Below are positions 45,786 through 57,272 of a DNA stretch of 64,000 bases, one piece after another. Source of the stretch: Ctenopharyngodon idella (taxonomy: Eukaryota > Chordata > Actinopteri > Cypriniformes > Xenocyprididae). Each line of letters starts with the position of its first letter. The first letter of the stretch is position 1. Below the pieces are notes generated by a model. It ran no database searches. It saw only the letters and a list, made by a program, of their open reading frames with translations, and had not been told where the DNA came from. Location: NCBI RefSeq assembly GCF_019924925.1, contig NC_067235.1:32446001-32510000 (forward strand), read 5' to 3'. The translations under genes were made by a program, and so were the position numbers.

Positions 45786-47495
45786 GTGTTTTATGGGCTG
45801 ACTGATGCATTTCACTCCCTGTGTACTGTAGTCCTCTAGTCTTTTTTTTTTTTTCCCCTTCATGATTTATTTACTCACTTTAGTATTAATATTAAATGTT
45901 CAAATCCCGATGCTCACGGGACGTCCCCGCCGGCCTGACTGACAGCTGTGGGAGCGGGTCGCTCATAGTCACACATCTCGTTAATTGTCCTCGGCTCGGC
46001 TAGGTACCACTGCCGTCCTGCCAGGTCCAATCAGACCTAGCGCCGCCGCCAGGATCCTTCATCGCACATGAAGGGGCTTGTATCCTTTGTCACGCTCACA
46101 AGACATTGTTCTGACAGGGCCGGTAACCAATGATCTTTCCCTCAACTCAACGCTGGCTTTGCTGATGTGGTGGGGGGGCTTGAGGGGAGATTAGGGGCTA
46201 TTTCTGTGGCACTTTGGGCCTGTTTGCGACCAACGAGCCAGACTAGCGGTTAATGAGAGAGGACAGCTGACAGGTTCAGTGGAGGTTATGGAGCAAGAGA
46301 AAATGGCAGTGAATCACATGGCCTTTGAGAGTGATTGAGACCCTAGCTGGCTTTCATTTTATTTTTAGTAGAGGAAAAATGTATCCAAAATTTAAAACTC
46401 AGTCATTATTTACTCACCTTCAAACTCGGTTAAGTCTCCTGAGGTAGAAAGAGCAACTTCTGAGAAGTATAAGTTTCCTCTATGTTGAGAAAAGGCTGAT
46501 AGAATAGATCGTTATTGCTTGTATTTGAATACCAAGTCTCACATACATATTTGTACCGCCAACTTACTGTTGATTTGTTAAGTGTTTTGATGGGTCAGTT
46601 GTTAGATTCAGGTCACCCTCATAAACACAATGGGTAATCAATGCAGTATCACTGGTAGTGTTTTGTGTTTGCTGTCATTGAGCGAAAATAGGGTTCAGGA
46701 TTGTTGTTGTGTCCCATTTGATGGTTTGATGTTAGTCAGGAGGACTGGATCCCTCCCCCATCAGCCCATCACCCATTTGACCCCATCACAAATCACGTTT
46801 GTTTGAATCTTTGCTGTTAACACTTGGGTCTGCAGTGACTTTAACATGTGTCTGGCATACAGTCAGCAAGCGCTGTGAAAACATGCTTAAAACATACAGC
46901 CACTTTATCTGAGAAAACAAGACTCTGGAGGAATAAACTCAACAACTTTTATCCCACGAGAGCAGTTTTTTTTTCCTGGATCATGGCAATCAAGTTAAGA
47001 CTTAACCTTCTGAATGATCTGTAATGTAATCTGATCATCTGAAATACTGCGTTTAAATAGCTCTTTTTGCCCTTTGCTTCACTGACAGTCTGTAAAGTTC
47101 AGTTTTGTTGATTCTTAAAAGGCTGCATGTAGATCAGATTACTTCTCCTTTACATGCCTTGAATAAATTAAATTAGTATTTCACGTCAGACGCTTTTTAT
47201 TAGAGAACTTTTCCATACGGCAAACCTTTGTTATGGGCACAGTAACTCCCTGTGTAAACTTTATATGCATAGTAAAATTAGGCAGATTTACAATTCTGCA
47301 GTGTGAACATTTGGATTGGCTTCAGAAATTAATAATTTAGACAATCTTCCAGCAGCAGTCCTGTGCAGAGACTCTCTAGTTCTAGTTAGGACAAAGTTAG
47401 TCTCAATGTCTAGCTTATTCTAGCCACAAACTGCTCACTTAGACAGAAAGAAAAGTATGCATATATATATATATATATGCACATATGCATTAGTC
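45786..47495. other. Putative intron, no gene seen
   Basis: 45895-46330 is GC-richer and free of recognisable transposons; it could hold conserved regulatory DNA, but I cannot test that. A short (at)n run is at 47461-47478. Confidence 0.4.
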
Positions 47496-48066
47496 CTCTG
47501 AACTAGGGATGCACGATATATCAAAATAAAATTTATATTGTGATATGGCTTAGTGTGATTCTCAAATCATGCAGGCTGTGATTTACTTAAGTAAATAAAT
47601 GTGCTAGTGGTTTCAGAGTGAAACGTGTCATTTACACAGTTAAAGGATTAGTTCACTTCAGAATTAAAATTTCCTGATAATTTACTCACCCCCATGTCAG
47701 TCGAAAAGAATTATGGTTTTTGAGGAAAACATTCCAGGATTTTTCTCCATATAGTGGACTTCACTGGGGTACAACGGGTTGAAGGTCCAAATGTCATTTT
47801 CAGTGCAGCTTCAAAGAGCTCTACATGATCCCAGACGAGGAATAAGTGTCTTATCTAGAGAAACGATCGGTCATTTTCTAAAAAAAAGAAAAAAAGAAAA
47901 AAGTATATACTTTTTAACCACATATGTTTGCACTGCTCTGCGTTGCGCCACGCATTACGTAATCACGTTGGAAAGGTCACCCGTGAGTTGTGACGTAGGC
48001 AGAAGTACCGATCCAGTGTTTACAAAGCGTGCAAAGACTAAGTCAAACGGTAAAATGATGTCAGGC

Positions 48067-48839
48067 TAGGGCTGGGCGATATGGCTGAAAACTGTATCAC
48101 GATATCAGTGTTTCATATCGGTCGATATCGATAATTATTGATATTTTTTATGACCCATTTAAAATAAGGACCAGGAGAAAAATATATTACATTTAAACAT
48201 TTTTATTTTAAACTTAACCTTCCTCTGATCATAATCCCCTCAGTTATTAAGACAGAAATGTCAACAACCATGGAAAACTCAAATAATTAAAATGTTGTGC
48301 GGTGTTGCAGCTACAGATGTTGTTGGTTGAATACGGCTGTGCTCCAAAGGGTGAGCACGGCTAAGGTGGTACATCAAGTTCGTGGTATTACCAGTCTTGG
48401 CGGGGACGACGGTCTTGCATAATTTGCAGACGACATTGGTCTGACTACGGTCAGACTTATAATATCCAAAAAACTGCCTTACTGGCGAGCTGACTTGTCC
48501 TCTTTTATTTACAATTTCCTCGCTCGCTGCGGCACTCATTTTCTGCTTATCAGTCGCCGGTTACTGAAGAGGAATCCAGCAGACTAGCACGAGACAACGA
48601 TATGGCGCAACCAAACTTGATACTGTTACATGATCGGCTGTTAGCTTGTCACTCCCTACGTTGCTAGGTTACCAGAAAGCGAATGCCTTTGTTAATGCAA
48701 CCAAACTTGCTTCGCAACCTCTGTTTTCTTCCGACGAAGAATAAAAAAATATCGAACGTTTTATCGAACACATTTTTTATTGATATCGATCACGTGTCTA
48801 TCGCGATACATATCGTTATCGTTTTATCGCCCAGCCCTA
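48067..48839 (-). mobile_element. Innermost hAT with exact 8-bp TSD, carrying a BED-finger ORF
   Basis: The ends tagggctgggcgatat and atcgcccagcccta are inverted repeats, with the direct repeat TGTCAGGC on both sides (48059-48066, 48840-48847). Multiple cgatatcg palindromes fill the subterminal zones. At 773 bp it is non-autonomous. Confidence 0.92.
48279..48539 (-). pseudogene. BED-type zinc finger fragment of a hAT transposase
   Basis: From an ATG at 48539, 86 codons are open. Residues 17-62 read as a BED finger: PVRQFFGYYKSDRSQTNVV with aromatic positions, then the CKLC pair (C38, C41) and HLSRAHP carrying the two histidines. This is the usual N-terminus of Ac/Hermes-like hAT transposases and ZBED genes. 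The dimerisation and RNase H-like catalytic regions (hundreds of residues) are absent; the frame ends at 48279 near the element's right-hand subterminal zone. It could still yield a small DNA-binding peptide, but nothing shows that it is expressed. Confidence 0.75.
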
Positions 48840-49815
48840 TGTCAGGCGATTTTGAAAATGGAGGAGAAGATGAGATGGAGTTTTTCGCCCCACCGCGGCT
48901 TTCCAACATGATTACGTAATGTGTGGCGCAGAGCAGTGCAAGACGAGCATTTGTGGTTAAAAAGTATATACATTTTATTTTTTTTAGAAAATGGCAGATC
49001 GTTTCACTAGATAAGACCCTTATTCCTCGTCTGGGATCGTGTAGAGCTCTTTGAAGCTGCACTGAAACTGACATTTGGACCTTCAACCCGTTGGTAACTG
49101 TTGAAGTCCACTATATGGAGAAAAATCCTGGAATGTTTTCCTCAAAAACCTTAATTTCTTTTCAACTGAAGAAAGAAAGACATAAACATCTTGGATGACA
49201 TGGGGGTGAGTAAATTATCAGGAAATTTTAATTCTTAAGTAAACTAATCCTTTAGTCATCGCTTTGAGACGCTGTCAGCGGCACGCATGTAAATCAACAT
49301 ACAACAAACCGGCAGCACATTTATTTATTTGCTGGCATAATAAAAGTGTATACGTTTGAAAATGAAGAAAATAAGATGTAAATATTAATATTGTAATTTT
49401 ACAGTAAAATAAAAATGTTATTACTCCATTTTTTTATTTTACAGTACAATAGCATTATTACAATATATTTCATATTTAATATATTTAATAATATCACAGT
49501 AAAATCATAATATTTATTATTGAATTGGTCAAAAACAGTGTGAATGTGGCCTATGAAAACTCAAATGGAAAGAGTTTCCCCCAAAACATTCATCCCTAAA
49601 AAGTATTTCGCACTTTAAAAAAAAGTCTTCTTTTTTATTAAAATAGTTTTTATGTTCTATGCAGATGCACTTCCCAACAAAATCATTCTAGAAAGTTCAG
49701 TTATTTCCAAATAGAGCTATTCAGGTCATCTGGTGAAACTGTATTTTCACATATCACAATATATATCTCATATCACAGTATCTTAATTTCAATATCATGC
49801 AGCCCTATTCAGAAC

Positions 49816-51729
49816 CTGATTCCGGGCACCTCGCCTTTCCTGTCATTGCACACACAAAACTTGTGCTTTTCTCTCAGGAAATGCAAGACGTTTCTTTCCA
49901 TGCCTTTGTGTTTTTCCTCGGCTATAATAGACACGCAGAACCGTTAGCACCTCACTCATGACTCAAGGCAACTCCTTCATTTCCTGCCTTAACTTTCCGG
50001 CACAGAGCCATGGATGGAGTCCAGGTCTCAAGCGTCTATTGGAGATTCAGAGGAGGATTGTACTTTGTGTTGTAGAGTTTTTTGTTTTACACTGGGAAAA
50101 TTTATAGCTCCTTTATCAGGGCTCTGTGGCATTAAAAACAGACCCAAAGCGGTTTATGACGTAACTAATGGAAAAGTAGGGTAAAGTCCACTGATGTGAT
50201 GCGTCATATTAACACTCTAAAGCCTGATATATGGACTAATAGTCAGAATGGATTGGAACAGTTTATTGAACCTTTAGGCAAAATATTTAAATGTTTTGTA
50301 TCATATTTGATATTGATTAGGCGTTATGGCTCATATGATATAGTGAGAATATATGATATGCATGATATTGCATTCGTTGCTGACAATGTATTTTGCATTA
50401 GCCTTAAATTTGCAGTAGCAAAACATTGTTTAAATCTAAGGGTCAAAGTGATAGTGGCAAATGATCATGAATTCTGCTCATTATGGTTGTTGAATGAGAC
50501 ATTTTGAGAAAGTCACAAGTGAGGAGATACTCTGTGTTTGAAAAAGTGCTGCATAAACAGACGGTTAATTAACGCAAATAAATGTGATCAGAGAGCGGAA
50601 ACGTCTGCTGAGCAAGTGTGCCACAGATAACAGGAGCATGTATTTTTACAGTAATGTTTATCTTAAATTGATTTTCCCCAGGTGTGAGCCTCTAGATAGA
50701 TAAGCCTGAGAACTACACACCTTTAATTCATTCACACGTTCACATTCAGCTCTGAATCAGTACTCAGTTTAGTGTTATTGATCCTGAATTTGACATTTGG
50801 TGATTCACAGGTAGACATTTTGAGTTAAAAGACCAAAGAAACAGTTCATAGGTGTAAATGTATATGTGTACTCTTCTCCAAATGTGTCAATCAGTTCTTT
50901 TAAAACTGTTTTAGCTTGATGGTTAATTTATAGATCAATAAACCATGTTTTGTCGTTGTTTAGAACACATTTGCATTTTAACTACGAATTTACATTTAGT
51001 GGGAATGATGTTTTTTTTTTTTTTTTTTTTTTTTTACAGTAATTCAAACTTTGGAGGGGAATTGTTAAATTTGTTATGAAAAGTTAAAAACTAGGTGCTC
51101 AAGTTTAATTTATGATTTAATTTATTAATTGACATGAAATTATATTGTGCAAAAACAAAATGAAACATTTTTTAGGACCAAAAATTATTATTAATTTTTT
51201 TTATGGCTTTTGAGATTAAATTCCTGATTGATTTATGAGATTCGCCTGGCAAATGTTTCTGTCAACCTCTGAATCAGTTATTATAGTTAACTAAAATGGA
51301 CTAAAACCATTAAAAAAAAAAATTGTTACTTGAAATAAAATAAACATTAACTGAAATAAAATAATAAAAAAATTTTTTTTATTTTATTAAAAATTTAGTT
51401 TTAGTTATTTTATTACTAAAATAACTAAAACTGACATAAAAATTAGTAAACACTATATAGACATAAAACCAATAATAAAAATGAAAAAATAAATAATACA
51501 ATTAAAATGATCAAAATTAAATTAATAATAATAATAATAATTGTATTAATAATAATATTTTTATTAACAATATTTTATTAATATAATTGTAATTTTATTT
51601 TATATATTTAATTAAAAAAAAAATCTTCATATTTGTTCCAAAAAAAATCGTAGGAAAAAGATTATGTATAATAATAAAACAAACTAAAAAAAACATTTTG
51701 TTACTTGAAATAAAATAAACGTTAACTGA

Positions 51730-51790
<61 letters not shown>

Positions 51791-52001
51791 TAATAATAAT
51801 AATAATTATTATTATTATTATTATTATTATTTTATTTCAGCTAGCTACCAAAAGCAGCATTTCTTGTTTTCATTTAGTTTAACTTGATGTACAAAAAAAT
51901 AACTAAAACTGAAATAAAAATTAGTAAAAAGTATATAGACATATTTAAAAAAAAAAAAAAAAAAAAAAAACTATTATAGTTTTAAATATAAATATAATAT
52001 A

Positions 52002-52035
<34 letters not shown>

Positions 52036-53286
52036 TATTTTATTTTATTTTTGAACTATAATATATTTTAATATAAATATAATATAAACTATAATATATT
52101 TATTTAAACTATAATAGTATCTCAATGACTCAATAAATACTTTATTCTGAAATAGATAAGATTACGGACGGTTAGTAGTTCATGATCTAGGGCTGTGCAA
52201 TTAATTGATTTTTATTTTCAATTAAGCTTTTGTCTTCCAGCTAAAATAACAGCGCTCTGAATTTAGTTTGAGTGATTGGATCACAGAACGTTCCGGACCC
52301 CGTTTACACCTGTATTCATCGCTGAGCATTTGTGATGGGATCAGCCGAGACGGGCGTTAATACCAGGTGTAAACTGTGATCATTTGAAACAACGTCTCTC
52401 CATCACAAGTCTCCGGCAATCCACCGACTCACATTTGTGACGTTTGAATGACAATAGGGTCAGTTAAGTGTCCACCACATAATTTGGAGAGGGTTTAGGG
52501 GGGTCTGTTGTGCTTTAAAGAGCTCCCTTGTGACCGTCCTGTGGCCCGTATGCCAGTCCATCACCCCACCCATCATACATCAACTGCATAATGGCACTCA
52601 AGAGCTCTCTATGGTGAGGAGATATATGCTTCTTCTGCCTTTGTGTTGTTAAGAGTGTTTGTGTCTGTTGAGTTTTATTGTCATGTGTTTTCTTTCTCCC
52701 TGTTTTTCTTACTAATGAGCCGCGGCATTCAGTCCAGCCTCTTATCTCCAGAGCCAGAGGGGTCTATTGTCAACGCCGATAAATAATGCAGGATTGGGTC
52801 TGTGATGGACGTCCTGAACCTTTTGTAGTTTTATATCAACAGTCCAACACGGGACATTTGTGTGTAATTGGGCTGCTCAGACTGGGTGGGACAGACACGT
52901 TTGCAGATGCTTTTGATTATAAGCTTTAAAGTTTCATCAACTGGATGCAACAGCTTTCAATTTCATTTTATAGCAGGGGCTTGTTTTATTGTGTGGAACT
53001 ACATTATTCCCAAAACATTAAAATGCAATTCATATTTACCAACAGAAACAAGAAAAAAGTTTTATTAAAAAGCAAGTAGTTTTGCATATTATTATTATTC
53101 ATAATATTTTTTAACAATAATAATAATATTTTTATTAATAATAAATAATAATTAATGCTTTTTTCACTTTCACATTATCCAATAATTTTCAGACGAATAA
53201 ATAAAAAAATTTGCCTACTTTTTTTTTTTCACTGAAACTTCTGAAATATGTTCGATAAGATTATGGAAGGATAATGGTTCATAATA
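49816..53286. other. Putative intron rich in low-complexity AT sequence
   Basis: Features seen: poly-T 51010-51036; (ta)n 51731-51780; (aat)n/(att)n 51786-51832; poly-A 51951-51970; (ta)n 52010-52035; ataaaataaacattaact motifs repeated at 51341 and 51710. A hAT left end tagggctgtgcaattaatt is at 52188 without its partner. No exon is supported. Confidence 0.5.
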
Positions 53287-53893
53287 TAGGGCTGTGCGAT
53301 TTATTTTTATTTTCAATTAAGCTTTTGGCTTCCAACTATTATGAAAACGAGTTAAAAACTAAATTATTGTTGATCTAATTTATTTTTGTTTTATATTATT
53401 TATTTAAATGTGTATATTGATATTATATATATTTTATTTCTTATTATAAATTTGATTTATGATAGGGATTCACCGATATGAACATTTTGGCTAATACCGA
53501 TAACCGATAATTCTTTATATTTGAAAGCCGATAACCAATATATTGGCTGATGAATCCGAATCATAATTATTATATAATTTTTAAGAGCCTGATTACAAAA
53601 ACAAAATGTTCTTATCTGGCCGATATTGATAACATTAAAAATGAACATATATCAGCTGATACCGATATGGTGGCCGATATATCGTGCATCCTTAATTCAT
53701 GATTTTTTTCCCCTATTTTTTAGTTGAGTTATATTAATTTGAAGGAAATCCACTGTTAAAAAGATGATTTTTTCAAAGTTCAGTAAATGCATGTTGTTTC
53801 CAAAGTCAGTGAGCAATCGTGTTAAATAATCATGATTTCAATATTGACCAAAATAAACACGATTATGTTTTTTACCATAATCAAGCAGCCCTA
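53287..53893. mobile_element. hAT-like element (tagggctgtgcgatt ends) with nested hAT
   Basis: Left end tagggctgtgcgattta; right end on minus tagggctgcttgattatgg. The interior shares tgtttccaaagtcagtgagcaatc with 26130-26160. The element at 53463 interrupts it. No clean target duplication can be read. Confidence 0.65.
53463..53694. mobile_element. Short nested hAT-like element (232 bp)
   Basis: Left end tagggattcaccgatatgaa, right end on minus taaggatgcacgatatatcg. Flanks atttatga (53455-53462) and attcatga (53695-53702) match at seven of eight bases. The interior is a chain of ccgata motifs. Confidence 0.8.
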
Positions 53894-56604
53894 TTATGAA
53901 CAGCATTTAAGATTTGGTTTACACCAGACAACACATGCACTTTAAACATTAAACACAGTTTGCGAATCACCTCACTTCCATAATCTAACATATTTCAGGA
54001 TATTTAACCAGAAATGAGGCCTTTTAAGGTTGTGTTCCTACTTTGCGTGAAGTCTTCAGTAGATCATAGCTTAGATGCAGCGTGACAGAAAACATCTGGT
54101 TTCTCTTTGACCTTGTTGGACGGTTGTTTTGGCCACCTCTGCAGGCAGACGACCTGCCCACCAGCTTCACTGAGACGCAATGAAAGCATTGAGATGAGAG
54201 GAGGCTGGATTAGCAGGGGTTAATTACAAGCCATCGCGAGCCGCTGCTATTACCAGCGCAGTTCAGCCCTCAAAAGAGAGAGAAGCACAGACAAAGTTTC
54301 ATGTCACTAATTTGCCTCTTTAGGGAGTAATAGAGGTCACTGTAAAGGACGCTATGGGTGATGGTGTGGACGTGCGAAGCGACTCTAATGTTGTGATCAG
54401 TGCTAAACGGAAACTTCTCTTTACATTTTTTTAAATGTTCAGTTAGTCTCGCACTTTGTTTCAGGTGAGTTATGAGCTTGAGATTTTAATTTCCAGTTCA
54501 TGCACAAAAAGGCAAAATGATATGGTTCTTTTGAATCAATTGAACCGATTCAGATTGGATCAATCACAGGAGTCATCTGTATGAGTCATTTCTTCATTGA
54601 ATCAGCTCAGATGACTCGCTACACCGATTACATATCTGCAAAAGAGTTTTGTTATAATTAAATGGCATATTAATTTACATAATAATACATATTTAATTGT
54701 TTAGAAAGCCTGTTTTGTGCCTGAAGGAGAATTTCCCAGTCGGTAAATTTCACAGAGATGTGAGCATGTTTTAATTTAAGCCTCTGCTTGGCTATTATTA
54801 GCCCTGTTTCTGTCCTAAACACAGCGATCCAGCATTCAGATAGCTGCCACGCTGGTTTGGAAAGATCTATATTACTGATGTAATGCATCTACAAGCCAAT
54901 AATGGCCTTAAGTGCAGAGTGATGTAGACACGGCTAATAATAGTGTGTGATAATTATGAAACACTACTACTGTGCACCATGTTTTAATTACATTAACCTG
55001 ACGGGTTATCCATGAATTGGATAAAAATGAGCTGTTTTAATGAATCAGTTCAAGAATTAGTTTCAGTGATTCATTTGAATCAACACTCAAACATGATCGG
55101 TTGTCACTCCCTGTGATTTTTTTAATGTATTAGAATGATTTAGTAAAGACATAGGATGGTAAATATTTCTGTGTATTATTATGCATTGCATATAAATGAA
55201 AATAATTTAAGATTAGGGTTTTTTGTTTTTTTGCATTAAACATTTTGAGTGTATTTGGGTGATTTAAGCCATTTCAGAACAAATACATATTTTGAATATC
55301 ATAAAATCAAAAGGGCAAAAATACTGATGCTGTTTTAGCTGTATTGCTCAGCCCAACTGACTAAACAGTGGCATTTTTCTCTGAGTTTGGACCCCCTGTT
55401 GCTCACCACTTTCTGAAAGTCCCTAAATCCAGATCCATCTCATGCTCAACACCTGTTCAGAATTCTTTCCCGGAACTTTCCCAAACAAAGGCTGCTGCTT
55501 TTCCCGGACTGTCTGACATCTGGAAAATGTTGCAGTTCCCCTTTTGACTGGATTTATAGCGAAGGGCTTCAGAGAGGGGGTCGAGGTGCTATATTTGTAT
55601 GGTAGAAAGTCATCTTATAAGTGCATGAGGTCTCTTTTGATTTTTGTCTTTGTAGTGGATTTGCTTTTTTTCCCACCAAGTCTGAATATTGAAAAAAGTT
55701 TTTAGCAGCGCACACCTGTTTTTAGTTTCAGTAAATAACTGCTCTTCATGGTGAAACTGGCAAACAAAAAGAGAGTTCTGCAGTTATTCCCGTTTACTAG
55801 GTCACAGGGACATATTCACTTGAAAATGCTGTGTATTGTTTTGTTTTTTTTTCCCCCTGCAAGGGGATACAAAAATAGCGCTTTGATGCATCATGTTTTG
55901 AATGTCTTCCCTTTCAGAACCAACCATGCAGTCAAAATGGTTTAAGCTAGAATTCTTGCTTTGCAATCATATTCTGCTGTTCTATTAGTAAGCAGTAAAA
56001 CCATGCAGAGTTGTAAAAAGTGTGTTTAAAATTAAATGCAGCAAATGGTCCTACAACGTCTTTAAAGGAAATGTTATTAAGCTGATTTTAGGGTCTCTAA
56101 AATATGGACACAGTCATGCATTATTTAGCAAAGCCCTCAAGGAATGCAAATGTGGCATGTGGGTTAAGTTAATGCTGATGGTGAAGGCCATTACCTCTGC
56201 AGTCTACAGTTTCCTTTAATAGACTTTCTAAATGCATCTGAGGTTAAATTGGTAAAGTTCCACTTGCAAAATTATAATGTCAATCCAGACTTCACAGTGT
56301 ATTATGCATATTCGTTCAGAGTTAAATGCGCTAAATTTGTGCAGTACAACACATTTGTACGATTGAACGGTTATTTAGGACTAGTTCAATGGGCAAGCAC
56401 TGGGAAGTCAACTCAGTCCATGCATGAGCTAATGGCACTGCCTGTGGCCTCAGACATGCATTTCTGCCAACTGCATCGGATCACAAAAAGCTACAGGGAC
56501 TTCTATCCATGCTGCCATATGGCCTACGCCTTGGGAGATCAGATCTCCCTTGAGAAATGCTAAAAAAGTCTGAACCGTGTCTCTACTGTTTTTTGTTTTC
56601 ACAG
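53894..56604. other. Putative intron upstream of the FAM110 coding exon
   Basis: Mostly low-copy sequence. A 104-codon frame at 56249-56563 opens only with TTG and stops before the acceptor; no domain is seen. The acceptor ctgttttttgttttcacag|g closes the stretch at 56604. Confidence 0.45.
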
Positions 56605-57272
56605 GGCTCCAGGTATAGAGGGAGAAGCACAGGACCTCTGTCTATCAAACTCTGAAGTGCCCCGGTGCCAGCTGTATAGGTCAACCCAACCGTACCATCG
56701 CAGGACAATAGGAGCCCAACCCGAAGACCTTTGACGGCTATCAAAAAGCAAATAATCAAGCTCATTAGCTCTCTTCCCCCAAGACGCCCTTCTCTGAATA
56801 GATCAGCAGAAGAGAGGAAGTTAAAGAGGACGAAACAAAGGGGGGAAAAAGACGGAGGAAAAAAAACGAACACTGGCAGCTATTTCTGATACTCTGTGGT
56901 GAAGGGAACATCTCATTTGGGATTTGAGATTTTGGATTGCAGAAAAAGGATTTCTTCATGCCCTGCCCATTTATTGCAATGCCTGTGTGAATACTGCATG
57001 GAGATTTGTCCCTTTTCCAAAAGCGCCTAGTAAAGAGACTAATTATAGTGAAGCACAACAGCCAACTCTGTCGCTTAAAGATTCTCAGATTCTCAAAATG
57101 CCTAAAAATCTACATTCATAGGGGTCCTATAAATGGATCAAAATCATTCTGAGACACGTCAGATCTTGAAGAAGCATTGAAACGGTACTTTCCCAGAGGG
57201 TTTCCTTCTCTTTGTAGGGCAAAGCAACTGCTTTGTCCTTTTTGTTTGGATGCATTTTTCCAGAACTCCAAA
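56605..57272 (+). promoter_or_regulatory. 5' UTR part of the FAM110 coding exon
   Basis: It lies between a strong splice acceptor (pyrimidine run, cacag at 56600-56604) and the start codon. It contains several upstream ATGs (for example 56958, 56979, 57096), each followed soon by a stop, so translation of the main frame may be dampened. The main frame is open upstream to 57177 but only from a TTG. Confidence 0.55.

Larger units (their letters stand above)
47641..49254. mobile_element. Inverted-repeat MITE (taaaggattagttcac ends) inside the outer hAT
   Basis: Left arm taaaggattagttcacttca ... ctccatatagtggacttcac, then agctctacatgatcccagacg; the right arm is its complement, ending aagtaaactaatccttta. 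The arms are about 400 bp each. Related half-copy at 28985-29208. It is split by the hAT at 48067. Confidence 0.85.
47504..49807. mobile_element. hAT element (tagggatgcacgatat ends) containing two further insertions
   Basis: Left end tagggatgcacgatatatc and right end, read on minus as tagggctgcatgatattg, are inverted repeats. The flanks ctctgaac (47496-47503) and ttcagaac (49808-49815) match at six of eight bases, fitting an old 8-bp duplication. Everything from 47641 to 49254 is a later insertion. Confidence 0.7.

Noticed and set aside
56249..56563. 104-codon ORF just upstream of the FAM110 exon
   Set aside because: It opens with TTG, ends before the splice acceptor and shows no domain; best read as intronic.
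57177..57272. N-terminal extension of the FAM110 protein by 32 residues
   Set aside because: The extension opens with TTG, not ATG, and has no resemblance to FAM110 N-termini; the ATG at 57273 is followed at once by family-like sequence.
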